From NCBI GenBank assembly GCA_963921425.1, contig OY992833.1, positions 5,801,228 through 5,865,227 on the forward strand: a DNA stretch of 64,000 nucleotides, read 5' to 3'. The translations under genes were made by a program, and so were the position numbers. This document shows positions 45,201-58,000 of the stretch, piece after piece. A model generated the notes under the pieces. The model did no database searches and was not told where the DNA came from. It was given only the letters and a program-made list of their open reading frames with translations. Source of the stretch: Dryas octopetala. Lineage: Eukaryota > Streptophyta > Magnoliopsida > Rosales > Rosaceae. Position 1 is the stretch's first letter. Each line of letters begins with the position of its first letter.

Positions 45201-46428
45201 TACCTGCTTAGTGCTTAAAACTTAAAAGTTAAAAACAAATACAATTATACAACCAGTGACTACAACTACAAGTTAAACAAATTACAAGTTACTGAACATG
45301 AAAATGTGTATAAAAAGTATATAAAAATGGTATATATATATATATGTATAAAAATATATATTTGTTTTATTTATGCGGTGCGGTTTGGTTAAATGAAGTG
45401 TGGAACCGGAACCGGAAGGAACCAGTGCGGTTCAGTTTTCTTTGCGGTGTTTTACAGGTGCGGTCCGGCCGGTTTTGGCAGTGCATGGTTAAAATGCCCA
45501 CCCCTAGCTAGCAAATGGAAGAACCTCAGGGCCAGTGTAACTATGAGGGCACTGGGAAGTAGCATGTTGATTGGTGGAGCAGGGCCAAGTAAGCCTTGTT
45601 GTGAGACATTAGACGAATGACCACCAGACCAACCGCCGCCGCGGCCACCCTATTGGAAACCCAAGGGTGGAAAAGAGCTATTCCAGCCACTACCACCGCG
45701 CCAAGAAACACCACCGGACCAAGATGGGTGCTGCTGCTGCTGCTACTAGCCACGACCACCACCGCGACCACGATTCCCTTGTGGGTGGGGTTGATAGGAG
45801 GACGAAGTTTGAGGGGCGAAGAGAGCATACGCATGATGAGAGCCGGGAGATGAATGGACAATATGAGAGTCGAAAGACAAGAGGCGAGCCCGAAGATCAT
45901 GGAAACTTGGCAATGGAGGAGCATTGAGAATTGCGGTGACTAGCATGTCATACTCAGAGTCTAAGCCACGCAGAATGGTATGGACAAGATCAACATCAGA
46001 GAGAAAAGCATCAATGCCAAGAAGTTCAAAACGGATATTAGCCGCATTCATAACGGAGTGCTGCGCAAAGTGTTGCTGTAAACAAGTCCAGATGCCGCGA
46101 GAGGTGTCATGGCCAATGGTCATGGAAAGCATAGATTTAGAGAGAGTGGCTATGAGATAGCTGACAACAAGCTGATCAGTTTGATACCAGGTGAAGTAGG
46201 CAGGATTAGGACCAGTGGAAGCAGCAAGACCATCAACGGCATCCGCCGGTGTAGTATCGGTGGAGGGAGGTGCCAAATTAGAACCGTCAATAAACTTCCA
46301 AAGCTCATGGCTAATAAAGAATAGACGCAATTGTCGTTGCCAAAGAAGATAATTTACATTAGTCAGTTTCAAGAACTGTGAAATATTAGGACCAGGAACG
46401 TAGAGGGTGTAATGGAAGAAGAGGCCAT
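42267..46428 (-). mobile_element. Ty1/Copia retrotransposon gag-pol remnant
   Basis: Reading on the minus strand from about 46428: gag (LTNVNYLLWQRQLRLFF, 46372 down to 45746), a Gly/Arg-rich zinc-knuckle region, protease with the D-T-G active site in WYTDTGATHHMTG (about 44780), pre-integrase and integrase core (44467 to 43951), integrase C-terminus (43908 to 43222), reverse transcriptase start ([20 protein letters not shown], 43119) with the catalytic YVDD at about 42720-42735, and LKGS at about 42290, where it breaks off before RNase H. Several frameshifts and stops interrupt it, and a hAT splits gag from protease. Gag-pol order with integrase before reverse transcriptase defines Copia. 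It is dead. Confidence 0.93.
44844..45506. mobile_element. hAT-type element in Copia, 663 bp, perfect 8-bp TSD
   Basis: Ends TAGGGGTGGGC at both sides (inverted) are flanked by a perfect 8-bp duplication GCTAGCAA (44836-44843 and 45507-45514). Subterminal zones carry GCGGTGCGGTT and CCGGAACCGG words. It has no transposase and interrupts the Copia between gag and protease. Confidence 0.93.
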
Positions 46429-46517
46429 GAGGGATGCAAGAAAAAGAGAAGAAGAAACAGCTAGGGTATGCGGCTAGAGTTGGGAAAGAACAGGGAGGGG
46501 GTGGCTAAAAACCTAAC

Positions 46518-46530
46518 GCTCTGATAGAAT
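46518..46530 (-). promoter_or_regulatory. Primer binding site of the Copia element
   Basis: Minus-strand ATTCTATCAGAGC matches the TATCAGAGC core complementary to initiator Met tRNA and lies directly next to the proposed LTR end. Confidence 0.65.
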
Positions 46531-46779
46531 TGTATGACTTATATTAAGATGTAACTGAGTACATGCATTTGTATGATTACAATTGTGTAATTGAAGCTAT
46601 AATAATTGTGTAACTGAAGCTATAATCTAGGAAAATGAATGCCAACCCGAGACTGTTACACTATCACTTATCTTGATTACCAAGGAGGTTACAATATTAG
46701 ATCATACTCTAGAGTTGTCTAATAATGGTATTAATACCTTATTTGCCACTATTGCATATCCGGGGTTCGGGGTGTGACA
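46531..46779 (-). mobile_element. 5' LTR of the Copia element (~249 bp)
   Basis: Read on the minus strand it starts TGTCACACCCCGAACC and ends CATACA next to the primer binding site. The second LTR is not found in the expected place below 42260, so the length is inferred from the TG...CA ends only. Confidence 0.6.
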
Positions 46780-47203
46780 GATAGATTCATTAATTGAGAT
46801 AAATTAAGTGTTGTACTGCTCTTATTCATGTGTAATTTGGATTGTTTGCTTATTCCAAGTGCATTTTTGAGGACTACGGCTCATTATGTCCCTCCCTGAC
46901 TAGGTATATCTTTTTTGTTTATTAATGAAATTTTCTCATACCGTCGAGGTCTTTTTTAGAATCTTGTAAATTTGGTTCTTATGAATTTTTTCAACATGTT
47001 CTGCAATTGTAGGAAATGTTAAAAAAACACATTAGACTTGGCCAAAATTTCAATAAAATCTTTTCACTAGAGTAGTCAAGAAAATTAGTCTAGAGATTTT
47101 AGCTCATCCTAATTTCAAATCCTGGCTCCGTTCTTGTTTGTGATAGCTGACTTGAGCAGCCAAAGGTTGATTGGTACCACACCAGTTCCCCCTTAGACTT
47201 AGA
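46780..47203. other. Intergenic, no gene recognised
   Basis: AT-rich; a stretch near 46915-46945 (TTTTGTTTATTAATGAAATT) resembles the end of plant LINEs. Nothing else assignable. Confidence 0.4.
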
Positions 47204-47432
47204 GGGGTGTCCCCAACTCAGATTTTAATGGATTTTAAAATCCATAAAATCTATCAAAATCCAAGAGAATTGGCTGAAATTCTTATGGAATTTGTTATGT
47301 GTAAAAAATACATACAAATCCATCTAAATCTATCCAAATCTATTAAAATCATTCACTTGATGAAATCCATGACTTTTTTAGTACACTTGAATTTTATTGA
47401 AATCCATTAAAATCTGAGTTGGGGATATCTTG
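47204..47432. repeat. Inverted-repeat MITE (CCCCAACTCAGATTTTAATGG)
   Basis: The left end GTCCCCAACTCAGATTTTAA is mirrored by the right end (reversed ATCCCCAACTCAGATTTTAA). The arms are about 35 bp and the interior repeats AAATCCAT/ATTAAAATC words. Another partial unit follows to about 47515. Confidence 0.7.
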
Positions 47433-47668
47433 ATTTCTTTGGAATCTATTAAAATCTGAGTTTGAGACACCTAGATTTCATTGGACTTTTAAATCCAATG
47501 AAATTCAAGTTGAGACTTTCATTAGTGTTTGATGTTTTACTTTTGGTAGGTAAGAAGCAACCTGTTTTGATTTCGTTAACCTTGACGTGGACATCAGAAG
47601 TCATCGTTGATTATGTGACAAATTTTACACATCAACAATAATAATACAATCAAATATGTAAATCATTA

Positions 47669-48063
47669 GGGAGGCTCTATTGTAGGATCCTACAAATAAA
47701 ATTATTTGTAGGATATCTCGTGGGACCCACTCCCATTTATTTTCAACAATCCGAACCGTCTATTTTTTAAACCTCTATTCATAAATTATCCTTGCAAAAA
47801 ATTAATCAAATCGAAAATCATTTATCTATCTAACTTTGATCAAATAAATAGACGAACAAAAAATTTTCGATAAAATCGTCCATTTGTTTGATCAAAGTTA
47901 AATAGACAAATGATTTCTGATTTGGCTAATTTTTTCCAAAGATGATCTATAAATAGAGGTCTAAAAAATAAACGGTTCGAATTGTTGAAAAATTACATGA
48001 AAGTGAGCCCCATGAGGTATCCTACATTTAGTGTTAAATATAAGATCCTACGATGAGCCTTCC
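47669..48063. mobile_element. Palindromic MITE, copy 3, 395 bp
   Basis: Ends GGGAGGCTC and (reversed) GGAAGGCTC are flanked by TAAATCAT on both sides (47659-47666, then TA, and 48064-48071). The two halves are reverse complements around CTAACTTTGATCAAATAAAT. This is the most complete member of the family also seen at 18850 and 37810. Confidence 0.8.
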
Positions 48064-48706
48064 TAAATCATAACTATTGTGGCGAAACACAAGATATATT
48101 GACTAAAAGCAATAATAATACACTTATGAATCCATGATTGAAGATTGGCAAGCAGCCACGTGCTGCATGTGCGAAAAGACAAACCTGTGTACTTGTAGAG
48201 AGATGAACCACCAGAACATGTGATTGGTCTTGGACAGAAAAAGAGAGAGAGAGAGAGAGAGAGTAATGCTGATTGCTGCTCGAATTATTATTAAAGAATA
48301 TGAGACAAAAAATGAAAACTCCTGCAATTGCATTGGAGTGGAAGTGGAATTGTTGAATTAATGAGTAATTGTTCTGACAAGAGGCATGTGAAGGTAGTTG
48401 TTTGGTGGGGGAGCTGTAAGCATAAAGCATGTACGTCAACTGTCAAGTCCCCCAACGCACGCGGCACGACCCTTTCATCTTTTCTTGTTCCTTACCTGCA
48501 GCCTTTGCTTTTTCCTTTTCCTTTTTCATTTTTCCTACTATAGTACTATGTGACTCATTCACTCCCTCACTCTCTCCCTTCTCATTCCCTAACCAAGTTC
48601 ATCGCAATCCACAAGCCACAATAAAGGGCTACAACCACAAGTATGTAAAAGCCTGCATTTGCAACTTACTCAACCCCACTATCCCACTCCTCCCTCCATC
48701 GGTCTC

Positions 48707-48714
48707 TATATAAA
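48707..48714 (+). promoter_or_regulatory. TATA box of the TPD1-like gene
   Basis: TATATAAA 73 bp before the start codon, in a C-rich context (CTCTATATAAACCC) and followed by a CA/CT-rich leader typical of plant core promoters. Confidence 0.7.
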
Positions 48715-48779
48715 CCCACTTGAATGCAGGCACTTGAAACTTCTTAAATCTTCACTTCACTTCACTTTAATCTTCCATT

Positions 48780-49336
<557 letters not shown>

Positions 49337-50753
49337 TTAAGCCTATCTCTACTAGGTAATTCCTTAATTTCCTTTGCTTTGTATTTTGTTGGTCCGTGTG
49401 AATTAATGTTAATGTCATGTTAACACTAAACAGCTAGTGGGGTTATAGGTAAAGGTTTCATTAATCATCGGAATCACAAATTAGATATGCTTGGCCATGT
49501 CCAACATTTAGCATATAACATTTTGAGTATTTAAATATGTTTGGCGTTTCTCTTATGCACAAGTTTTTGAGAACATAAAAATCAGTGCTCAACATGCAAA
49601 GCAGTGGACACTTACAGCAACCACATCATATAAAAATCGACATCGTGGTCCAGCAATGGTGCTTGCAGAATTAGGAAGAACTGAGAGGAATGTAGTTGTG
49701 CAAATCAATGACATTCTTTAAAAGCCAAAAAGAAGAATGAAAAATATTAAGTACATACACATCAGAATATGATTAAAAAGAAAAAGGAAAAAATAACTAA
49801 AAGAAACAAGCCTTTTCCTTTGTGCACAACCTTATACAAGAACATGAAAAACTCTGGACACGGCAATTTTTTTTGGATAAAAAGCACTTCTGCAAACAAG
49901 TACAAAATAATTACACTTCGATGAAGCTTCAATCTTGCATTCACACTGAAATTCAGCTAAAAAATGAGGCAAATGATCTTGCAAAATGACATGACCACAA
50001 CTTACAATGCAAAACCGTTTTTCATCTCTTTCTTGCAGTTGCAGATCCCATCCACAATATTATGGCAAACAGCACAAGAGAATGGATGCAAATGGAAAAG
50101 CAACCAACATAAGGTTAAACGACTTCTAAATCCCACTAAAGGTGAGTTTATCTTCTCAGGAAAACAAAGAATAAATTGAAAAGCGTGATGGCAACACATG
50201 ATTATTCGAAAATGCACAATGAAACCAGAGGGGCAAAGGACTGAAGTGCACATACCGACATAGTTTGAAGGTTAGTAATTAACTAATTATTTGGATTAGA
50301 AGAACTAAAAATGGAAAGTTAGGATCCTTTCACTGGTCAAATCAACAGCGACCCTGCTTAAGGTCCAACATTTTGCATAAAGGCAAACCAACAAGTTTCA
50401 AATCAAAAGCGAACTGCATGAGCATCCTGTTAATCATAGTTCTGTCCCAAAGTTTACTTTGATTTGTCAGAATGACAAATTTACCCGAAGGTAATCAAGT
50501 AAGACAGTACTTGAAACAGATACAACAAACACGTGCGTGAACTAGACAAAGCAATGCAAATAAAAATTGACTGAGAAGCCACAAAGACAGTTGGATATAA
50601 CTGATGATAACTGTGAGCCTGCAGGGAGTACATACAAAAACTTGAACAAGCTGGATATAGGTCAATTCTATGCATTCTTTTACATTAATGGCTAAATGTT
50701 GTTAGAATAACATGCTGTGATAATCATAATAGTAACAAGATACAGGTATTTGA
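49337..50753. other. 3' of TPD1-like gene, otherwise no gene
   Basis: The first 100-200 bp is presumably 3' UTR. The rest is AT-rich with no recognisable protein, RNA or transposon terminus on either strand. Confidence 0.45.
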
Positions 50754-51036
50754 GGCCTTGTTTGATGCATAGGATTAGATATGTTAAATGACATGTGTAT
50801 TTAAGGAATAAGCTTCTAACTTGAAGAAAGAAGGATTAGTAATAAGGGAAAACTTATCCCTTCCAATCCCCCCAAAAAATGGGATTAGTGGGGATAAGTT
50901 TACCCCTATGGCTAATCCATCTCCTTCTCATCTTCTTCCTTCCAAGTTAGAAGACACCCTTCATCTTCTTCCTTCAATACACATGAACTTAACCATTTAA
51001 CCTAATCCAATCTAATCCTATGCATCAAACAAAGCC
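50754..51036. mobile_element. Tourist-like MITE, 283 bp
   Basis: Ends GGCCTTGTTTGATGCATAGG and (reversed) GGCTTTGTTTGATGCATAGG, with ATTAGATnnnnTTA-type subterminal words mirrored inside. Flanking trinucleotides are TGA and TAA, close to the 3-bp TWA target of PIF/Harbinger elements. Confidence 0.75.
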
Positions 51037-51416
51037 TAAATGTTTTGTAAGAATTGAGAATTGAGAAGAAATGAACATGAACACCCACACACAAACAAAC
51101 CCACACACACACACAAACACAAACACGAACACGAACAAACCTATACACACACAGACACTTCTCCATCAAAGAATTTCCATAACAGTAGCCAAATTAACGG
51201 ATTCAGGATATACAGTTTGGTTCTTGTAGACCCAAGACACTAGAATATTTAACCCTAAACCCGTCTTTTACATAACTGATCTCATCAAATAACAATTAAC
51301 ACTCGAACCAAACTATCAGCCATCTGTGCCTTTTCTTGCGTGCATTTATTGTGTTTTATTCTCTAATAGTCTGATGTCTATTTATTTTCTGAGGGAGTTT
51401 CTTAAAAAAAATATAT

Positions 51417-51447
<31 letters not shown>

Positions 51448-52057
51448 ACAAGAGTTCCCTGTAATTGTGGACATCTAAACTACTCAATAATTCTCTTATT
51501 CATTTCCTTCACAACACCTTGTTCTTCCATTAAGTTTACACATATCTACATTGTACATATATGACTTAGTTAAAATGGCAAGGGCCTTTTTAGTCTGAAA
51601 AAATCAATTGATATTTTATGAGTTATAAAATAAATAAATAAATAAAAAATACCCACACTTCTATCCTTAGAAAGGGACTCGGTGCAGTCATTGAACCACT
51701 GGAGACACAAAAGGAGCATATATTAAGGACTTTATGTACATTCTCCTCAGGACCTATGCTAAGACATAATCCAAGATTTGAAACCATATACAATTAATTA
51801 TGAAGCATTTTGAAGCTAGTAAGCCTTCATAAAGTTCGACAAATTCACAATGGGCAGAAAAATATAACCCATAGTGAAGCTTTAAGATCATAAGTCTATC
51901 CTAGCTTTTTTTTTCCTTGGCTGTGAATATAGATATAAAAATCACAAACTATTCTATGCAGTATGCACCATCTCAACATTAATTTCATGATATCTTCTCT
52001 ATATTTTAATTTCCTTCATCTTGAATTTGGCTGTCAGTATTTTGTTTTAGTTGCTTT
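51037..52057. other. Downstream of aspartic protease, simple repeats
   Basis: It contains CACACA/AACACAAACACGAAC repeats (51085-51150), a GAA tract (51423-51445) and (AAAT)n near 51630. The part next to 52057 should include the 3' UTR of the minus-strand protease gene. No other gene seen. Confidence 0.45.
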
Positions 52058-55000
52058 TCAGTAAACTGAACTGTGCAGCAGCATGGCTAGCAACAAGAAG
52101 ATTATAGCCCATTGGGGGGTATTCACATGGCAATCAGAAGAAATAATGTGGTAACCTACTAAATGTACTGTTCCACTCTGTTCATCCTGTACTTTAATAG
52201 TTGATGAGCCTGAAATTAACCAAAGAACAGTTAAAATTAGCAAACAGAAAAAAGAAACTCATATTTGACAACAGTGTCTAATGCTTTTTCTTTTGTAAGT
52301 ATACAGTGTTAACACTTTCCTCTTATACTCTTAATTTTCACAGTGCAGCAAAAAACCAATCAGAAATAGCATAATTTTCAGACTTTCAGCAAGTTTAAAA
52401 CAAAAACAGTAGAATGTAATTAATAAATTCCAACTACAGTAAATCATAGACCACATTTTTTTCTAACTAATGTTTTGATGTACAACACAGTTAAAATGAT
52501 ATTTCCAATTCCTTCAACATTCGTTTTTTGATACCCAGAAATCCCTCAGGCAGATTCGGATTCAAAACTAGGGCCCTCCACCAAACCCTACAATCTTTGG
52601 GATGCAGACCATGCGGGAGGAAACTACAGGCCTGACCACTCAACTAATTCCTTCAATATTATAATATCCTTTCGCATAGAAAAAGTATTGACAATGCATT
52701 GGGTACACTAATGCATTGTCAATAGACCAGTAATCACTTTAAGCATTTGGACCAGTAATGCATTGGGTACATTATATAGACTTGTTAGAGACTAAAGGTC
52801 CCATCCAAAAGTAAAGAGTGTCCTTTAGAAACACCAAAAAGCCTGGAGTGGGAGTTGGAATCAATCTAGAGAGAGATGCTTGTCCTTCTCTCTAGAATCC
52901 AACCCTCCTCTCCTCCCTCCCTCCTACTTCCACCACGGTAGATGACACTGGAGTGTCTAAATACTTCATTAGTTTAATCCAAAAGGATACCTCCACGATG
53001 CATCACTCCCCTAAGCCCTTGGGAGCGAGCGATACCGTTCTCCAATAAACCATTGTCCCTCAAGGGGAATGGTGCTGTTACCCCCATTTTAGGGCATGAC
53101 ATGATATCACAGAATTTGATGGTAGAATGCAACCAGATGAGTTTATTGATTGGCTTCACACAGTAGAACAAATATTTAATTACAAGGAAGTGTCGGAAGA
53201 TAGTAAAGTGAATTTTGCTGCTCCAAAACTAAGAAAATAAGCTTATTTGTGGTTGGAGAATCTTAAGAAGCAGAGAGCTTGAGAAGGAAGAGAAATGATT
53301 GCGACTTGGGTGAAAAATGAAAAGGGAACTACACCGACAAGATGTCTTCCTTAGGTTTCACAACTTTAAACAAAAAGAATTGTCTGTGGACAAATTATTC
53401 AGCAGAGTTTGAAAATCTCATAATGACATGTGATCTTGTGGAACCAGAACAACAAGCTATAGCTCAATGTCTTGGGGGTTTAAAGTGGTAATGTGATTCA
53501 ATTACATCCTTATTGGACATGAATCACATGATTTCTATAAACTTTCTTAAGGGAGAAAAGCGGCATAAAGAAGCACATGGAATATAGTAGGAAATTAATC
53601 TAATAGCAGAATAAGATGTTTGTAATCTTGCTCTTTAGACCACAAATGAGTCTGCTTTCCCATATAGGAAATTGGCCTACTTCCCAACCAGTATCCCATT
53701 AAGTAGGCCGAGCATTAACCAAAACTTTCTTCCTTTTTTGGATTATAGTAGTGAAGGTTTCTGCTAACCGAGTATTGAAAGAGGGCTGTCACTATAATAG
53801 TGGCATTGTGGACCCAAGCATGCAATAACAATAAGTTAAGAACTCATACAATATGTAAATGAATGTGATCTTATATATAGCAGTTGAGACTTGAGAACCA
53901 TTCTAAAGATAACGTAATGCAACACAAAAAATTTCCAGCAATAGAGGACCACTTATAATGCATTCATATTACAAGAAAGATGCAAGCTGCATAAATATAA
54001 ATTATAAAGATGCAATTAAGAATGAAAAAAAAAAACACTCACAGTTATACTCGGTCCATCCAATGACCTGATTTTCAAGGTCATACAAGACTAGCTTATT
54101 TGAAAGTACCAAATCTGCAAGGAACACTTAAAATGATCAAGACCTACATGAATTTCATGCAACTCTCATGTTTTATTTATTTATTTTTTTATAGAAAAAC
54201 CATCATATATCATGCCCATTAACTCTACAGAGCTTTAATAACCCAAGGATCTAGTCATCATTACTTGTATTTGAAGATTGAGTCCACTTGACTATAAATA
54301 ACTTACAATGAAGACTTATTATTTTTACTTACAATACTTGCACAATATATATATACCAGTGTAAAAAGTTAGATTTATTTATGACATACGGAATCATATG
54401 TTGTGCTAAAGATAAATATAACTCTCTATAAAACTGATATTTTACAAAAAAAAAAAAAGTAAAAAGTAAAAAGTTATGACACAAGATCTAATTAGTACAT
54501 TTTTTTCAATAATTTCATTCGAATCATCATTTACATCCCAGTCGTGCATCTACACTGTTCTGTTACATCCCATTTATATTTCAAAGTTCTATATATTTTT
54601 TTTTGGAGAAGAAACGAGAAATTTTATTAAAACACAAAAGAATAAAAACACAGGGTGGATAAGGAATCCACAAACTTAGAAAGAGATAAAAAGAGTTAAA
54701 AAAAACAAACTGATCACAAAGAGGAAAAAACCCAAGACATCACACTACAACTAGCCTCACTACACAACAGCTAACTAATTCAGCATAATAGAAGAAATAG
54801 AGTGCCCTAAAATCAGCCATAACAGATGCCCATAAAGCAGCCCAAAATTTCGCTCGCTCCCATAGAACTTCCACTTCAACCCCCTTATAATCATCAAAAA
54901 TTCTTCTGTTGCGCTCCATCCATAAAACCCAAAAAGCTGCCAGGGACAAGCAGCTCCACAGGGTTTTAGCTTTTTTCCCCTTCCCTAAGGCCTGAAAATG

Positions 55001-58000
55001 GATACTCAAAAGCTCAGAACACTTTTTTGGGATGACCCATGAAGCGCCAACCTCCCTAAACAACTTCCACCACAATTGTAAAGAGTAAGGGCAATGCAGG
55101 AAAACATGATCCACACTCTCCTCCCCCGCTTTACATAAAATCCACCACTGAGGTGAAAAAAACAAATAAAAGGTCTCCTCCTTTGAACAAGATCACAAGT
55201 GTTTGCCCTCCCAAGAGCCACCAACCAAACAAAAACTTGAACTTTAGGAGGGACTTTTGCTGCCCAAATCTGGGAATAAGGAGAAAAGTAAGGATCACTG
55301 CTTTTGTTGCATAAAAAAATACTGTATGATTTGGAAGAAAAACCCCCTGACTGTTCTAACTTCCATCTTCTGGAGTCCACCCTTAAAGGAAACAATCGAG
55401 CCCCTTCTAGCTTCTCTAGCAAAACCACAAGCTCAGCTAACTCCAAATCATTTGGATTTCTCCTAAACCCAAGATTCCAACTAAAAGGGAACACATAAGC
55501 ATCCACAAAACTTGAGATACAATCTTGATGCTTTGTAGACAGTAAAAAGCAGCGAGGATACATTACTTTCAACGGGCGCTCCTCCAACCAACTATCCTCC
55601 CAAAACCTGACCCTAACCCCATTGCTCACCACAAAGTTGCAGCATTGTAAAAAGGAAGGATAACCAAGAGAAATGTCTCTCCATGGACTACGACTTGAAC
55701 CCCTCGACAAAGGCTTAACCATTCGCAACCTCCCCATATTTACTTCTTATCACAGAATGCCACAAGGAATCCGGTTCCTTAGGATACCTCCACAACCATT
55801 TACCAAGTAATGATTTATTCCTCTCAATCAGATTTCCCACCCCTAAACCTCCTTTATCCTTGCTTCTGGCTACCACCTCCCACCTTACTATATCATTACT
55901 CAAGAAACTGGAAGTCACTACTTTAACACAAAACTAGGGTTGAGACATACAAATTGTTGGGGTTTACCTCCCAAGAGAGTCAAGTTCTTCCTATCCCTGG
56001 ATTGCAACCCACTGTTTTGCCAACCGATACACCAAAAGCCTTCCTGTATATACACATTAATAGATTGTAGTAGAAGTAATGACAATTTTCAAAATAGAAA
56101 ATGCTAAAAACACCAAAAGCCCTTGCAATATTTATTTAGACACGCAAACACAGACCCATTCCCCGCATGAATGTACAAGCATGTGCATAACCCAAAAAGG
56201 CTTCAAACATTAAAAACTAACAAAAGAAGCGTAGTGCTAAATAATACTTTTTATTAGGAAAGGAAAAATACATTAAAAGTCAAAAGAAGAAAAGCAATTC
56301 ACACTTTTTTCAAAATTTTGCATCACCCATAAATATAAATCAACAGCCACAAAAGAACAACTACTGGAAGATTTTGCACAACTGAAATTCATAAAGTTGA
56401 TATTGAAGTCATTCAAAGAAGATAACACATTGTTTTATTTTTTTTTTCTTTTTTCTTTTTGTAATTGACTCTGGGGTAGCTGAAGAATAGGTGGCTAAGG
56501 TAATTGTGGAAGGCCCTCTCACGGTGGTTTTACAGAAATGAGCTCCTAGGATAAACTCCAACTAAAGCAGCATCTCATTCTAGGGTTGCTAGATTGGGAT
56601 AGAGGGGTTGCCATTTCACCTAAGGAAAAAAGAAGTATTTGAGCAGATAAGATAAACAGTGGGACCAGTGGACGGTTGGTGGCAGTGAACAAAAAGAAAA
56701 CAGAGATGAGTCATTTATGTGAAAGCAAGATTACAAGTTTGAAGAAGGGAGTCTGGATTCATCCGTGGCTCCCTTCATATGGAAGGCCAGGGGGAGAAGG
56801 TCAAAATCACAGTCAAAGTAGTGGGGCCAGAAGATGGGCAAGGTGCTCAGCTGGTAGCATGAGACCTAGATACAACAGGTGGAAGGGTGAAGACGAGAGG
56901 ATAGAGAACAACACGTGGCATGCTGAGAACCCAAAGTGCACCTCATCTCATCCACCAAAGGCTAACATAAACAAAGGAAAATCACCTGCAATATCTGAAA
57001 ATCCACCAACTTTGCACAAAGATATCTTGGGGTCAAAGGTTGTTCATGGTGAATCCCAAGATATATCTATAAGCACCAGCAATTTGATTTGGAACAATAT
57101 TGTCTTGGGGGTTGGGCAACTAGGCTGGAGTCAACAGACCCAAAGGATAAATTGATAACCGAAAATGGGTAATAGCAGTGTTAGACCTAAAAGCAAGGAA
57201 GTCATACATGTTATTGGAGTGGGCCAAGGAAAAGGAGCTTATGTGAAGAATCTTGTCATAAACGCATAGATTATTAGTTCAAATTAGATAATAGGGACTT
57301 GGCTAACTTAACAAAGTTGGGCAACTTAAAATTATATGGGGCAATGGCTAGTCAACAATGCAGGGGATATCTGGAGAGTTTGGTCTCAGATCTAAAAGAA
57401 ACCTGTAAAAGAGTTTAATGGTGGGAATATAACATCATGGATAAGGACTTCCGACTTCCCTTGGGGAGAAATCCATGTTCTTCAAATTCTAGGATTCAAT
57501 AGTGGGAAAAGTGAGGAAGTGTTAGATGGATGGAAGAAGTGGTACCTCTCTAGGGTGATAGGATTCAGTTAGTTTAAACTTTTAAGTAGCATTCTTACCT
57601 ATTTCATTTCTGTTGCTTTGAATTTTGAGCCTTTTAAGATGATTTCGATTATGGTGTCCCTACTAATGTTCAAGTTTTAGTTTCCTTGGTAGTTCATGGG
57701 AATATTAACACATGTGATATGCCCCAACAAAGATGAGCAAATACTTCCGTATCACCCCATTGGCGTACTCTACGTTACAGAGATTCTGAGAGAATAGTTA
57801 ATTGTTTAACATTTCCCTCTCAAATTAGGGGGATGTTGCTGCATGTATTTGGAATGGTAAGTTCTTAGCCAAGAGATTGTTTATTCAATGTTGGGGGAGG
57901 ATTTTTTGGGGGCTAAGTTGAATAAGAAGGCGACCACCCTGTGGCGTTGTGCAGTGTTGGCGATTTTTTGGCTTGTCTGGATAGAAAGGAACAACATAAT

